64,000 nt of DNA, from positions 22,668,666 through 22,732,665 of the forward strand of contig NC_092579.1 of the NCBI RefSeq assembly GCF_037975245.1, read 5' to 3'. Made by a program: the position numbers and the translations under genes. The notes under the pieces are model-generated. The model did no database searches. It was not told the origin of the DNA and saw nothing but the letters and a program-made list of their open reading frames with translations. Below, one piece after another: positions 1-30,060 of this stretch. Within the stretch, counting starts at the first letter, position 1; each line of letters begins with the position of its first letter. This DNA is from Apostichopus japonicus. Lineage: Eukaryota; Echinodermata; Holothuroidea; Aspidochirotida; Stichopodidae.

Positions 1-245
1 GTGTCACTACACAGAAAAGCATCATTATGAGATGATAGTGTACAGAGTAAATATGTATGTGCCACTACACAGAAAGGTATGTTATATGATGACAGTGTAT
101 AAAGTATATATGTGTATGTGACACTACACAGAAAAGCATTGTTATGAGATGATAGTGTATAGAGTAATGTGTATGTGCCACTACATAGCAAGGCATGTTA
201 TATGATGACAGTGTATTAAGTATATATGTATGTGCCACAACAGAG
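1..245. repeat. 58-bp tandem repeat in the ACO2 intron after exon 18
   Basis: Four and a half units starting near 1, 59, 117, 175 and 232, each beginning GTG-N-CACTACA-(C/T)AGA-A and running into ATGATG/ATGAGATGA...GTGTA. Alternate units resemble each other more, so this is a 116-bp dimer repeated about twice. It reaches the window edge and may be longer. Confidence 0.85.
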
Positions 246-307
246 GAAGACATTGTCGTTAAGTTACTAAAATAAACCCAATAAAGAGACTGTTAACCGT
301 AACATAC

Positions 308-17990
<17,683 letters not shown>

Positions 17991-18813
17991 GATTGTAAAG
18001 CCGATAGACCAGTCTCTGCTGTCGCACCGGAGCCTTGTATACTGTATATACACATGTTGTTCAGGCTGCACTGCAACAAGACATCAGCCGGTGTAGGTAT
18101 GCAGCTTTCATAGAAATTACGCAATTGTACGTCACAATGAGTGCGGTCATTGCACTTTCAAAGTGTGCCTATAGATAGGTGTCGCACCACAATTAATTGT
18201 TACATTGACTTATACACTAAACTCCTCACTTTCAAGACCTGCCAAAGCATAGATAGAATTTTTCAACTGGCATATCCTACCCACCACTTGATAGCTGAGA
18301 TCTTGGCCTTTCATGGCACTTGCAAATTTCCATATCACGACCGAAGATAGAGGAGGAGCAAGATTAGCTGCTGCATGAACCCCAACCCTTCCATAAGCTT
18401 GCTCGGAGTAATAGAAAAAGAAAATCTAAAAATAATTTATGTAACCTTCAATCCTCCATATTTTCAAAATATCTGTACTTCATATTATGCTCTTTCACAG
18501 TAAGCACAAAAAATGATGGTAACTGATAATGTGCTTAAACAAGCATTACATTAGGTTGCATAGCTCTTTTCTCCCATTGTGGTACCATGGTACCGTATAG
18601 TGTACAGTGCTACATCAATTAATTGCTTCCAACAAAAAAAGAATTAAAAGACACCCTTCTCCTCGACCCACTTAGGCTATTAGGAACATTCTCCTATGCT
18701 AAGAATAATTTAAAATCTTCCACAGACAAGCTCGACGTAGCAATCTCGGAGGATCGAGGCTTCGATCGGTTTCGCCGGAAGAAGAAGGTCTGTCAGAAGG
18801 AGCGGCCCTGGCC
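17991..18813 (-). promoter_or_regulatory. Upstream region of ACO2
   Basis: About 820 bp between the ACO2 start codon and the candidate small gene upstream. This must hold the ACO2 leader and core promoter if exon 1 is right. A TATATA at 18045-18050 lies about 60 nt before the ATG, but similar runs are common here, so I do not call a TATA box firmly. A CAGTGC on the transcribed strand (18068-18073) is discussed and rejected as an iron-responsive element. The plus-strand frame 18623-18817 is open but unsupported. Confidence 0.35.
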
Positions 18814-19124
18814 TTAGTTTAAGATCCCGGTGGTTAAAGTACGTGCGTGTGAGTCAAACTCCGGGATTTTCTTCTGGTAAACAGCCAATCCACCAGGAAG
18901 GATGTTTTTAACGGCAGGTACTCCTGGGAGGGTGGCATTGCCAGAGCTTGGGCAGCCTCCAAGTGTAGTCAACTTCTCATCCCCGATCTCCATGGCTGAA
19001 AATAGTTTTACCTTTGTCTTTTTTGGATATGCTTCCAGTCTGAAAATTTATTTACTAGTCTGCTTCTTTATTTAAGTATTTGCTCACCTGCAGGAGCAGC
19101 GCTTCGCACAGCTCGATCAGACAT
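18814..19124 (-). CDS. Possible two-exon small protein (72 codons), unrecognised
   Basis: Candidate exon a (19088-19124) starts at an ATG and encodes 12 residues beginning Met-Ser-Asp-Arg-Ala-Val, ending in phase 1 at CTGCAG|GTGAGC. Candidate exon b (18814-18995) follows a TTTTCAG acceptor and gives 59 residues after the split Ala, ending in TAA. The intron would be 92 nt. Exon b is more GC-rich than its surroundings and contains Leu-Thr-Thr-Leu-Gly-Gly-Cys-Pro and a Gly/Pro-rich middle (Leu-Pro-Gly-Val-Pro...Leu-Pro-Gly-Gly-Leu). No signal peptide, membrane segment or known motif seen. It could be a real small gene, the end of a larger one, or a chance frame. It lies head-to-tail upstream of ACO2. 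Confidence 0.4.
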
Positions 19125-22100
19125 ACCCACCCCCCCCCCGGCCCCTCTCCATCACATCGATATCATCTTTATTTATGGAGATTGGATATAGATGAAACAA
19201 TCACAACTTCACCCAGCCTTGGCAGTGATATTCTGATAAGTTTATTCAGCCATCCATTACTTCAGGTAATAACCATGTCAGTGCCAATTTAATCTCATTC
19301 CGTTCCATTGTGAGGGGGATTGAAAATATCCGGGGTTCAGTGGTTTGGAGATCATTTCTCCCAGGGTGGTCCAATTGAAACCTTGGAAATTTCACTGAAC
19401 CAATTTCTACCGAAAACTATCTTATCTCGAAAATCTACTTTTATATCTCACGGTTTCTTTTCCTTGAAAGTATTTGAAACAAACTTTCGATTTTTGATCT
19501 TAAACGTTCCAACGTTGTCTGCCGCCCCAATTTATTTCAACGTTGTTTTGGCTGAAAATTTGTTCTGAGCATTAATTGCATAAAGATGAATGCGCATACC
19601 TATATGTCGGGAGGGGGAGGGATCAGAATCTCGAGCCCCATCCCCCTTCGCCCCCCCCCCAAAAATTAACTGATCACATGACTATGGTATTTTATATTTG
19701 ACTGATGAAAGAGGAACATATTCTGGTTCCAATTCGAGATTTCACATTGAAATTGACTCGTTCGATCCTTACCAAAGGTTAACAACCTAACGCACCTATC
19801 GTCACAACTTTTCCTACTCCAAACATTATATATTTTTAATAAACACACTTTAATTATCACTAGTTGATCATAAATTTATACCGTCCTTCACATCATCAGT
19901 ATTGCCTCCAATTTAAACAGGGAGTTGTTATAACAACTCCCTGCTTCAAATATCCTATAAAGATAAACAGATTACGAAAAAGCATAGTTGCCCACTCTGA
20001 TATTTTTAATGGTCTATTTTAAATAATTCTCAACGACAAATTGGAGGATCAAAGCTTTAAGGAAAATATTATTGAAACCTAGCAATTATGTTCAAGGTCG
20101 AGGCCAATTCAAACCCTGGCCAACCAAGGGTTCAAAGCAATAGAACTGAAAGTGAGCAAAACAAAACAATTTGTTGTCAGAGTGTTGCTATGGCATCGCA
20201 CCTGCTTACTTCAAATTCATTGTCAATATTCCGAAAACGCTAGTAGGGATAAAATCCATAATTCACCAGTTTGTTTGCTATACGTTATGTAAAAGTTTCA
20301 CTCTGGGCTTATATCAAATTAACAAATGCAAATATGTTAATTGGACAATGAAGTGTACGATAATCATACGCACACAGCGACATCTCCCCTGCCATGTACT
20401 AGTACGCATACTCCATCAAAGTTGGGGGAACTATGCTGATCGATAATACAGACGTAAAGACAGATACTTGGATGTTTCTCTGAACCTGCAAGGATCACAT
20501 ACAAGAACGCTGGTAAGTACAAGTTAATTATTATTAGAAGCATTCAGCTTAATAATTTATGTGCACCACGTTTTACTTAACCCAGTAGGGCCGCTCTTTT
20601 GAGAAACCATGATCGTTTGCAAGTTCAAGAGTAAAGCAGGGGCTTGTGATGTATAATGTGTTAGTCATACCGACAGTAGCCACAGTACAAGGAGGGGTTC
20701 TGCGAAGCTAAATGAAATTGGCGAAAGATATGCTATTACTAAAACGACCAGCGCATGTAAATATTTCCGTAGTAAACGGATGAATTATATAATTCTTTTC
20801 ACATTTACAACATGATTTTATTACTTTTCCAAGATTTCGTGGAAAAGAAGAATGCCAACTAGTACTAGTAGCTTAGTTAGGATAAGGTCACCATATATTT
20901 TCCAATTTGGGTATGTGATGTTGACTGCTCCACCCCCCCTTCCCCCTTCCATGTTGTCTGTTGCCAACAAGGGTTTGCACCAACACTGTATGTTTAAAGG
21001 TAGGGTGGAATTTGAGGGCCTCTAAGTATTTTCATGGTTCTATGCTTCAAGGATATTAAAATTGTTGAAGGGGTAGAACACCTCCATATGGGAATGTTTG
21101 GTGCATAAGTGTTTGGTGCATGCCCATTACTGTGTTATTCACTCTGATAGGTAGTATATTTTCTCAGAAACTGAGCCCCTCGTGCCTAAGCATATATCTA
21201 AATCAACGCATTTCATTCATCACTGAACAAATTAATCCTTTCTTTTCAATTGTTATAAGTCTCATCTAATATCTTGAGAAAAGGCCTCTTCAATTTCCAG
21301 TTAAAAAGCAGTGATTTACGATTATCCTATTGGAAACACAGATCTTACTGTTGATTCCAACCGTAGCCTGGAATAACTCTTGTCCCTTATCCTTGGTCAA
21401 ATCGTTTTTAAGTGGTTGTACAAAACATTTGTAAAATTCATTTTGATTGGACAGGAAAAACCCTCGTCATTTTGACATTGAATTGGAAACAGGCTAGGAA
21501 ATCTTGAATCTCTCTTTGTATATCTTTGCTTGGGGATTACGTAATACCTCATCCGCGTGCCCCTCACAATGACGCTTGCCATCTACAAACGTAACTTGCA
21601 TTTTACCATTCTCTGCTCCATTGTGTCAACTTATTTTTCATTTTCAATGCTTACTAACAAAACCATTCAATTTAGCTCTCTTTTAAAAGAGGAAAAAGTT
21701 GATATCAAACACTTGTTGTCATCGTTTTTAAGTCAGTGGAAGGTCAATATTACGTTTGTCCAGGGAACTTAAATTGGAGATGGTGACTCGCACACTTGTG
21801 AAACATATCATTTGGCATTGCCAGAGGGAATTTTGTTTAAAACTTTAAAATTGTTCTCCGGTTCGTGAATCTTTTAGGAAAAATTTGACAAGGCAGTTCA
21901 TATTGAGAACTAAAACTAGCATAATTGTTCCCTGTATTATAATGGAATTGTCCAACATCTTTGTTTCTTGAGTTGCAATAAGAACAAACTTGTTTGCTTA
22001 CGCCCGATTACCTCAACCTCGCCAATTCACAGACCGATTCAGCGAAAAATCCTGCTATGCGCGATTTAGAGGTAAACATTCCCATATGTCCTGAACCATG

Positions 22101-25100
22101 GGTGGTTAGGGGAAAGAGAAGGTGAATACCCAAGATATAAAAATACAATGTAAAAATAAAACAGGTATTTTGGGTGTCCATATTTAAAGGTAGTCTGTAT
22201 AAGCCTCAAGTTATAAGTTATTAAAAAGTACTTTCCTGGAGGTTTTTACTCTACAAATTCTTCTCAGACATTTCTAAAGAACACACAAGATAACTGCATG
22301 TCCAAGTGAAGAAAATTTCCATGAAGGTTGTAATAAAAGAAGTAAAGTTTAAGAATTTTGACCAAAGGTGACCTTATTTGAATATCTTGCATATTTGGGG
22401 CCAAAACAGCATACCTTCATGTTCAAAAAGATGTTTTCCATGTGAAATGCAGCCTATAATAATATTCAATGATCTGGGAGGCCTTTGTATCTTTGAACGT
22501 TGTTGTTGAAGCTGTTTCTACGAACGGTAGGCCAGACAGGTAAAATGGAAATTATTCACAGAATTTTCACAAATTTGAAGGTATTTCTGGGACAGTACAT
22601 AAACCCTGGGCCCTTTTTAATTCAGGGGGCAGTACATGAAATCGGGAACTGTCTCCAGAAATTGGGTGACGTCTGGTCACCTTAGCCATGGAGGGCTATT
22701 GAACTGGCAAAAGTACGTAGCTACAGTAACAGCAAGCAAGATATGTATAGTGACACAAAAGTAAACATTGCCAAAACAAATAGCTGGTACTGTATGCCAG
22801 TTAGAGCTATTTGTGTGGTTTGGCTAGAAATTCAAAATGGTTTCTGATTTTTATCCATAAGTTTTATTTTTCATGCTAGTCAAAGAATGATTCACAGCAA
22901 ATTACTGACAAAAAATTACAAGCGTTAACAATGACAAGGCCAGTATGGTGCAATGGAAACAAGTACAGTAGTGGCATATATTGATGGCCACAATCAGTAT
23001 GAAATATTTTGTCTTGAGACTTGCAATTGTCAGATATATCAAATTAAGTACCACAGGGCTCCTGGTGTGGTCAAGAGGACCACGCTGATTTTGCTTATTG
23101 ATTTAGTTTTAATCTTCAGGTACATTACTTGAATTTATTTCATTGAATTTTGATCAGATCAAACTTGAATGACATAGGTTTGTACTTGCAAAGGTCTCTA
23201 GTCAGAACCGTTACGAAGCATGTGAAATTTCCTTAAATTTGTTCACCCTTAGTTTTAAAGTTTACTGTATAGAGTCCATTTCATGGGTAAAATAAATCAT
23301 GAAAGTACCAGAAAATGCAGCATTGATGTTTCCTTCATAGACTGTCATAAATGTAGCTGTTTTTAATGTGTAGGCTGTATCCCTAGATTTAAACTAGTAC
23401 AGGTATATACTTGAAAAATTGGTTTCGATTCGACATTTCAACATTGGCAACTACAGTGTCTATCAGTGCACAGTACTGTAGCTACTGATGTATTTCAGAT
23501 CTAGGGAACTACCAAATTACCATATATACATACTACCATATTACTAACCTAGCCTGACCTACAGTAAGTTAGGATGGACAATAATCTTAGATGTAATGGT
23601 GCAGTTGCCATGTATACGACAGATTCTACTTTTATGGATGGATTGCAGGTTGGGATCAATCATAATTGATGAACCCAAGTCTAAGACGGACTTGCAGTTC
23701 CTGCATCGGTATCAAGTACCTACAGTGCTCCTGCGCATTTAGGGCTGCAATTCTCAGATTTTTGTACTGTAAGTAATTCAGGCCTTGAATTTCACAATTC
23801 CAGCCATTTGCTATAAATACACAAATGCTTAAAATTGTACTGCTAATATCAATTAAGTTCTCACTCGCGTTTCCTGTATTACAACACACAGGAAATGAGA
23901 GCAGCCCAGTAATAGTAGATGTTAATAAGCTCAGTAATACAGAGCTATTTATGTAAGGTACAGAACTCATGCTGATTCTTTGATATAAAGATTGTTCTGG
24001 TATGTAAATCTACCTAAGTGAGAACAAAAATACTATTGCTTTTTTTTTTGGGGGGGGGCAGAGGTCAAAGTCTGAACATGATTAGCTAGCTTACTTCTAA
24101 AATAAAAGTAGAATGGACCTGATACATGATATGAAGGTTCACACTCATGAAAACTTGAAATACCATGTGTATTGTTTCTAATAATGTTCTCATAGGAATC
24201 AGGAATACCTTGTAATCCAATTGGTTTCCTGGTTGCTTTTGTTACCGCCTTGAAGTTTCAAGTTGCAGTGTTTTCAGTAACAAAGTATTATTACTGTATC
24301 TCTAGTCTATGGGAGCTTATAAGGCATTACGGTAATTGTTTCAAGAGTTGTTTGAGCATCTTTGGTTTCTGTCGGTTTTTCTTCACTTCACATAAAGTTG
24401 TGAAATTTGTTCCATTTGTGTTCCATATGTTCCATACAACTTACTGTATTTGTGCCATTGGTCCCCCATCCACCACAAATTGCTACTCCAAAAGTATGCT
24501 ATGCTCCTTTCAAAGTTTCCTCATGCCCTGAAAATATTCTGTTGTTGATTCAGCAGCTGGTGTACATTATTGATCATGTAACATTGAACCCTTTTTATCA
24601 TTCTAGCGAGAGACCTAGTTTTGTTGTCTCACATGTGTTCAGAACAATGAAGTTGGTCTTCCATGAATTGGTTGTGGTTTGTTTAATGTAATTCTGAACT
24701 GCTATCTTCACAAGCAACAGAGCAATACTGTGTTAAAGTACTAGATTCATCCCAAGATTACATGCGAGTTGGAAAATAGGTAAAGGCTCATGATTTCCTG
24801 TGCATTAAGTACAGATACTGAAAATTTACTAAATAAATATACCTACTGTTGCCTCTCCAAGAGGTACAGAATGTTTCAACTGTGGGTATATATATATATA
24901 TATATATTTATATATTTATATTTAATCATAGTCTGCTTGTGTACTAGAAAAAGCCATGCTGTCCTGACTTTGACTAATAACTGTAATGGTGACATACCCT
25001 GTAAGGTTAAAGAAGACATGATGACATCAGATATAACAGCTCTAACAATTTTGGAAATCAGTTACCTTCAAATGTTCCTGATCAGTACACTTTTAAGTAT

Positions 25101-27017
25101 CTTTGCCCTTTGACACAATGTCCCAATGCACTGGGATAGATTATCCATTCCCCAATAGATAAAGGAATTAATAGAGTGACAACAATCTGGAAGTCATAAC
25201 CCACATGATACAGTAGGTTCTCTGTAGGAACAGTAGGTCAAAGGTGACTCCAATAAAATATGCAGGCTTTGTCTGTGATTTATGTCTTGCCATGTACTGT
25301 AAATATGGTGATTTTTCTGTCTGAAAGAACAATGTTGCAGAATAAAAATATGCCCATACAGCTGTGTCTGCTTATCTGAAGTCAGGAGTGTGTGAGTCAT
25401 ATGCCAAGTTTTATAGGCACTGTATAGTCTTGAGAAAAATCTTGCCATGCAAGAACTTTCCACACTGACACATGAACTGTTGCTAATTAATTGAAAAGTT
25501 AATTGGGCCATAGTGTATACACTAGGTGATAAACTGTAACCTTTTATCATCATTTTAGATTTTTGTTTTATTCCAATTTTTGGCACGAGCCTATAAAGTT
25601 ACATACTGTACCATCATGCACATGTACTGTATACAAAATATTTTTTATAGAGAAACATTGACCTTATTAAACTGGTGAATATATATGAACTCTAACTTCT
25701 ACAATATGGTTACTGCTGATTCTACAAGAACTTCAATCACTTTTTTTTAACAATTTTTTAAATTTCTTTTATTATATTCTGATCGGTGTTTATGGAGTAA
25801 TGTTTTCAAGACTGAAAGCAGGAAATAATTTAACCAGTATCACGTCTCAACATGTTATAAATCATGCAAAATGGGCAAATTGTTATACAAGTCCAAGGAT
25901 ATCATAATAATCAGCAGTTATTTTTATGAGGCTTAAGCGACCACAAATGTGGGAGAAACCCTGCAAGGGCTCATGGATTACAACTTACACGTCAGGTGGC
26001 TTCCGATTCAACATTTTTACTCAAATTTGGAATCTTTTTTCAATTTAGAAAGTCATTTCAGATGGGAAAACCGGAGATTCCTCTTGGATGAAAGACCCAC
26101 CTTACCATGACCGGCCGAATATGGAACCCAAAACCTCCAAATTGCTAAGCCTCTTTGCTTTATAAGGAAAAATAATATTTATTTATCTATCTGTGGAGGA
26201 ATGATTTGTATCTTTCAAAAGTGAAAACTTTGACATTTTCCAGCTCAGTTGCTATGGTGCTGATGAAGACAATCATGAACATTTATACTCACATTGCCAG
26301 ATTCATGAATGCATTATCACTAGATGTGAACTCCAATGAATCTGAAAATTTACAGACTTTTTTTTTATACATAACATAATCGTTGGTTTTGCCAGCTGAG
26401 TTTCTACAGTGAAAACATTACCACAAAAAGAGGGTCAAGAGAACTTGAAGTAAGATATTGAAACTTTGTGAATGGTCCTCTGTGCTGGGAAGTAGGAACC
26501 ATGTGACTTTGGTCTTCCAGCATCAGCTACACACAATTTTACTTTCATGTACAAATCACACATACATGCATATGTTCAAACTGAGGACCCAAGTGTCTTT
26601 TCCCTCTATTGTTTAAGTCCACCTAACGTAATCCTTAACAATACCCTTTATCATAGAACTCTTCTGAGGACAAGTGATTCTTTTAAGTGAGATCTGAGGA
26701 TTTGGAATTACTCTGTTCAAGTCCTCAGTCTGAATGCAAAATAAGTTCCCACTCACACAAAACACTCCATACACATGCAAACAAACTTCATCACGAAAAT
26801 GAAGCTTTTCGTAACAAATCTCTTAAACGTATCAAACATTTGGGATAATTAAAACCAGTTCAACTACAGTTTAATTGTATTGGTAGTCATTTAAATTAAA
26901 TTAAATTAAATCAAATTGTGCCTGTTTGCCCAGATGTTGCATTTTTTGTGTTTATTTTCAGATCTGCTAATGGTATGATTGCCATGAAGTAATGGGTGAT
27001 CAGTAAATAAAATCCAC

Positions 27018-27334
27018 AGCAGTAATTACTTTGAAACGTGTAACTTAAATTTACCTTTCCCATTCTTTGTAATGTGCTGACTTTACTCTATTAGAAAAAA
27101 AAAAACTCTCGATCATTACCAGTAGTTTTATTGAAATATCATAAATTGTTGCAATAATTGTCAAAGATAAAGTACATGTAGGACAAAATGTAACCTGCAA
27201 CCGGCAGAAATTACTTTGAAACGTGTTTTAATTTACTGTACCTTTCCCATTCTTTGTAATGTGCTGACTTTCCTCTATTAGTAAACCCTCTTGATCAGTA
27301 CCAGTAGTTTTATTGAAATATCATAAATTGTCAT
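27018..27334. repeat. Direct duplication of about 130 bp
   Basis: 27018-27154 and 27203-27334 share TTACTTTGAAACGTG, CCTTTCCCATTCTTTGTAAT and CCAGTAGTTTTATTGAAATA in the same order. Differences are scattered substitutions and a short A-run, indicating a moderately old tandem duplication. Confidence 0.85.
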
Positions 27335-27460
27335 AAAATATCACCCTGTCGCCATATTTCTCACATTTAAAATTTTTGGTATATTATCAATTTAGTCTTC
27401 CAAAGAGTTCCTCTGGATGAGCCTACATAAAAGTACACAACATTTACACTTCTAAAGTAT

Positions 27461-27885
27461 TGTTTTCATTAACAGCCCATTTCAATGTCTTCACCACGGC
27501 AAAGTGTCCAAATCATCAGATATCATAAATTATCGTAAATTTATTGTTTTCCAACTTCCTGGGAATTCATATCAAAGAGAAAGAATTACGTACAAAGTTT
27601 ATATTCCCCTGTCTCTTGCTATACCTTGTTAAGCACTCTTGGTAAGTTTTTGGCACCATCCTCCCCACTCCCCCCTCCACCCCACCACTGGGCGACCAGC
27701 CCATTCTGGTCTACCCACCCTCTTTCTCAATGCACCATCCAAAGTGTTTGTTCTGAAGTATTGTTTTCATCAACACATCATATCAGTGTCTTCAACAAGT
27801 AACAAAAGAAAGCAAACAAATCATCAGAAATAATAAGTTGTATATATCCATTGTTTTCCAACTTCTTACCAAAGAAAATGATTAC
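27461..27885. repeat. Second, more diverged direct duplication
   Basis: 27461-27590 and 27757-27885 share GTATTGTTTTCAT-A/C-AACA, AATCATCAGA and ATTGTTTTCCAACTTC in order at about 296 bp offset. It lies directly next to the 27.0-27.3 kb duplication, so this stretch has been duplicated more than once. Confidence 0.7.
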
Positions 27886-28810
27886 AAATAAAGCTAATTT
27901 TCAAAGCCACAAAACTCCAAATACTCCCATGGGTATGGCAGAGTTTGCAACCCAAATCCATTAATACCAAGACTGAAAAGAACAATGTTGCAGTTGATCC
28001 CCAGATGTTTGCCAAGCTTACATGTATAAAACAAGTTTTACTCAATACCAGATTGCAATAGATGAAAAATAAAGCGGTCTATAAATATTTGCTTATTATT
28101 ATTATTATGTTGTTTCATTCTTCTGAGTAAATGTTGATATTTTTTTCTTTTAAAAAATTTATGTACAGTGTACACAACATTGCAAAATTGGAAAGGTTCA
28201 AATGTTATTCAAGATAATTTCGACATTATTTTCAAGTATCATATGCTCAGTGAAACTTATGAACTTAATTGTAATGAACTTAATTGTAATGAGAGTTTTG
28301 GTATGGATTTTAGTATCAGGGATTAATTAGCATCAAGGCAAAAAGTTTACAAATTCCATTCTTGGAAAACTTGTGTCAAAATACTTTGGTGTCTTCTACT
28401 AAGTAGCGGATCCACCCATCCAGGATTTCTCCAATGAGGGGGCCCAGGAGACAAATATGAGTCAAGGTACCAAAATTTTCCACCAAAAAAAAAAGGAGAA
28501 GTGCGTAAGGAAATATTGGTCATAAGCAAGGAATACTAAAATATGGCCGACATACTGAAATGAGTTTTCACTGTGAATTGTACTGTGTTGTAATCAAAAT
28601 TACTGTTTGTTTGTAGCTACTGTAATAATTAGTGTAAAAGAAAAACTGAATATTCAGCAGGGGGTAGGTTTTGTTCCTGGATCAACCCCTGTAAAGTTTT
28701 GTAGATCTATGCAGACAGTCTTTATCGCCTCCAAATTCAATCTGCACTGCTGTCTTATCCAGCTTATAAAGTTGACGCCGTTGTTTTGTATCTTAGCATT
28801 TATCAGGATT

Positions 28811-29026
28811 ATGTCATCTCAGCATACACAACACGTCATACATTATCCCTCAATTGCAGAGTTACGGGATAAATTCCCTGTTTCCTCATTTGGGGACTTT
28901 GATGAGATTTACTGGCACCGGTTTCGACAGGAAGTATTCGATGAGTGTACTCTGAAACATGTATGTAAACACCTACAAGACCTTAAAAAAAGAAACAGGA
29001 AATTCTGGAAAGGCATTTTAAAGTAG
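28811..29026 (+). CDS. Exon-like ORF, 71 residues, unrecognised
   Basis: Open frame from ATG 28811 to TAG, preceded by candidate acceptors TTTATCAG (28806) and ATCTTAG. The product is unlike its low-complexity surroundings. It has a His-Tyr-Pro-Ser-Ile-Ala-Glu-Leu-Arg start, an aromatic and acidic middle (Phe-Gly-Asp-Phe-Asp-Glu-Ile-Tyr-Trp) and a basic end rich in Lys and Arg. The frame stays open upstream to 28607. It could be a terminal exon, a transposon-derived fragment or chance; I recognise no domain. Confidence 0.25.
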   Translation: MSSQHTQHVIHYPSIAELRDKFPVSSFGDFDEIYWHRFRQEVFDECTLKHVCKHLQDLKKRNRKFWKGILK

Positions 29027-29352
29027 TGTAGGTTTTGTTGAACTAAACTTGACGCAACCTTAATAGTAATGATGACATCGTGAAATATCCAACTGAGTTT
29101 GCATGGATGGTTTAAACTTTTGAAGTAGGAGATGTTGCTATGTATGATGCAAGACTCAGTACACTGAACGAAACTGATCACAGACAACCAATAAGGACTT
29201 AAGAACGATGAAGATACTGTAATTTGACATTTTTTTTGTAAACTCTCCAGGGTTTGGACACCAATCTCCATCGTTCTATTTTTACTTTAAAACTTTCAGA
29301 TTCACTTATTTTGGGGGTTGAAAATGTTGTAACTTGTTACTTTTGTAGTGTG

Positions 29353-29583
29353 TTAAAGGAATAAAGAAGGCAGGGATCAAAGACAATTTATATCATTCAG
29401 TAACCTCAAAACTCTTTAATATTTGATTTTTAGGTGAACCTTAGTGAGGCCTTAGGAGTCAATTTTCAAAGCGAGTGTATTCAGTCAAATAGGAAGCAGT
29501 TAACTTAAAATTGAATATTAGAGAGTTTTGAGGTTACTGAATAATATAAATTGTCTTCGATCCCTGCCTTCATTATTCCTTAA
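29353..29583. mobile_element. Hairpin MITE, about 230 bp
   Basis: Arms of about 75 bp at 29353-29426 and 29511-29583 are inverted copies. GGCAGGGATC-A/G-AAGACAATTTATAT and TTCAGTAACCTCAAAACTCT appear on the left, and their reverse complements on the right. Each outer end is TTAA, fitting a TTAA target duplication (one A indel next to it). The roughly 85-bp loop has no coding capacity. A foldback non-autonomous DNA element. Confidence 0.88.
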
Positions 29584-29699
29584 AGTAGTTTTGAAAAGTA
29601 ATGTGTTCTTCCTCAAGTCAGAATACTTCTAGTGTGCCACTAACACAGTAGTTAAATAAACAAGTATGTACTTTGTGCTTACTGTATGTTTGTGAGCGA

Positions 29700-30060
29700 A
29701 ATGGGAGTGGAATAAAGGCAGACGAAAATTGCGCCGACCCGACCTCTTGCTCATCAGTCCACATGGGGGCCGCTAGTTGATTTTCTGCAGCCGTCACCTG
29801 ATTTCACGATGCTCCCTCATTGGCCATCTATTAGAATCGGATCGCAGTCAGGTCGTGTACGGCCACAAACTGCCACGACCCACCTCAAATGTGAAGCGAC
29901 TGCCCCTTAGCCAACGACAAATATCAAACATATTTGATGTTTTCCCGATTTGATCACGACAAGGACCAACTGTCAGATGTTGGCTGGGTGGTGAGCAAAT
30001 TTCCGTGCAAATTGCACCGACCTGACTGTGACCCGCAGTCATGTCGGTAAAAAGTCAGAA
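29700..30060. repeat. Palindrome-rich GC island
   Basis: A 360-bp block clearly more GC-rich than its flanks. It contains GGTCGTG...CACGACC (about 29851-29881), AGCCAAC...GTTGGCT (about 29909-29986) and a 12-of-13 bp hairpin with arms 30016-30028 and 30036-30048. Related but not identical segments occur at the two ends (AAATTGCGCCGACCCGACC and AAATTGCACCGACCTGAC). I read it as a degenerate foldback or composite repeat element rather than a gene. Confidence 0.5.

Larger units (their letters stand above)
19125..28810. other. Long non-coding interval
   Basis: No convincing coding exon. AT-rich, with short poly-C and poly-T tracts and a TATATA microsatellite near 24888-24920. The heptamer TACTGTA recurs many times between about 23 and 31 kb. 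One strong donor-like sequence, CTG|GTAAGTAC on the plus strand at 20512/20513, could end a non-coding first exon of the downstream sulfotransferase gene, but nothing else supports this. Open frames here (for example minus 25194-25586) have no recognisable composition or motif. Confidence 0.6.

Noticed and set aside
18060-18085. CAGTGC in the ACO2 leader region, reminiscent of the iron-responsive element of vertebrate ACO2 mRNA
   Set aside because: The five bases on either side of CAGTGN do not pair and there is no bulged C at the required distance. The only stem available (TGTTG/CAACA) leaves a 14-nt loop.
18623-18817. 64-codon plus-strand ORF with a CTTCCACAG acceptor-like site
   Set aside because: Abuts the minus-strand candidate gene; the peptide end is basic but unrecognised and the minus strand is also open here, so orientation cannot be decided.
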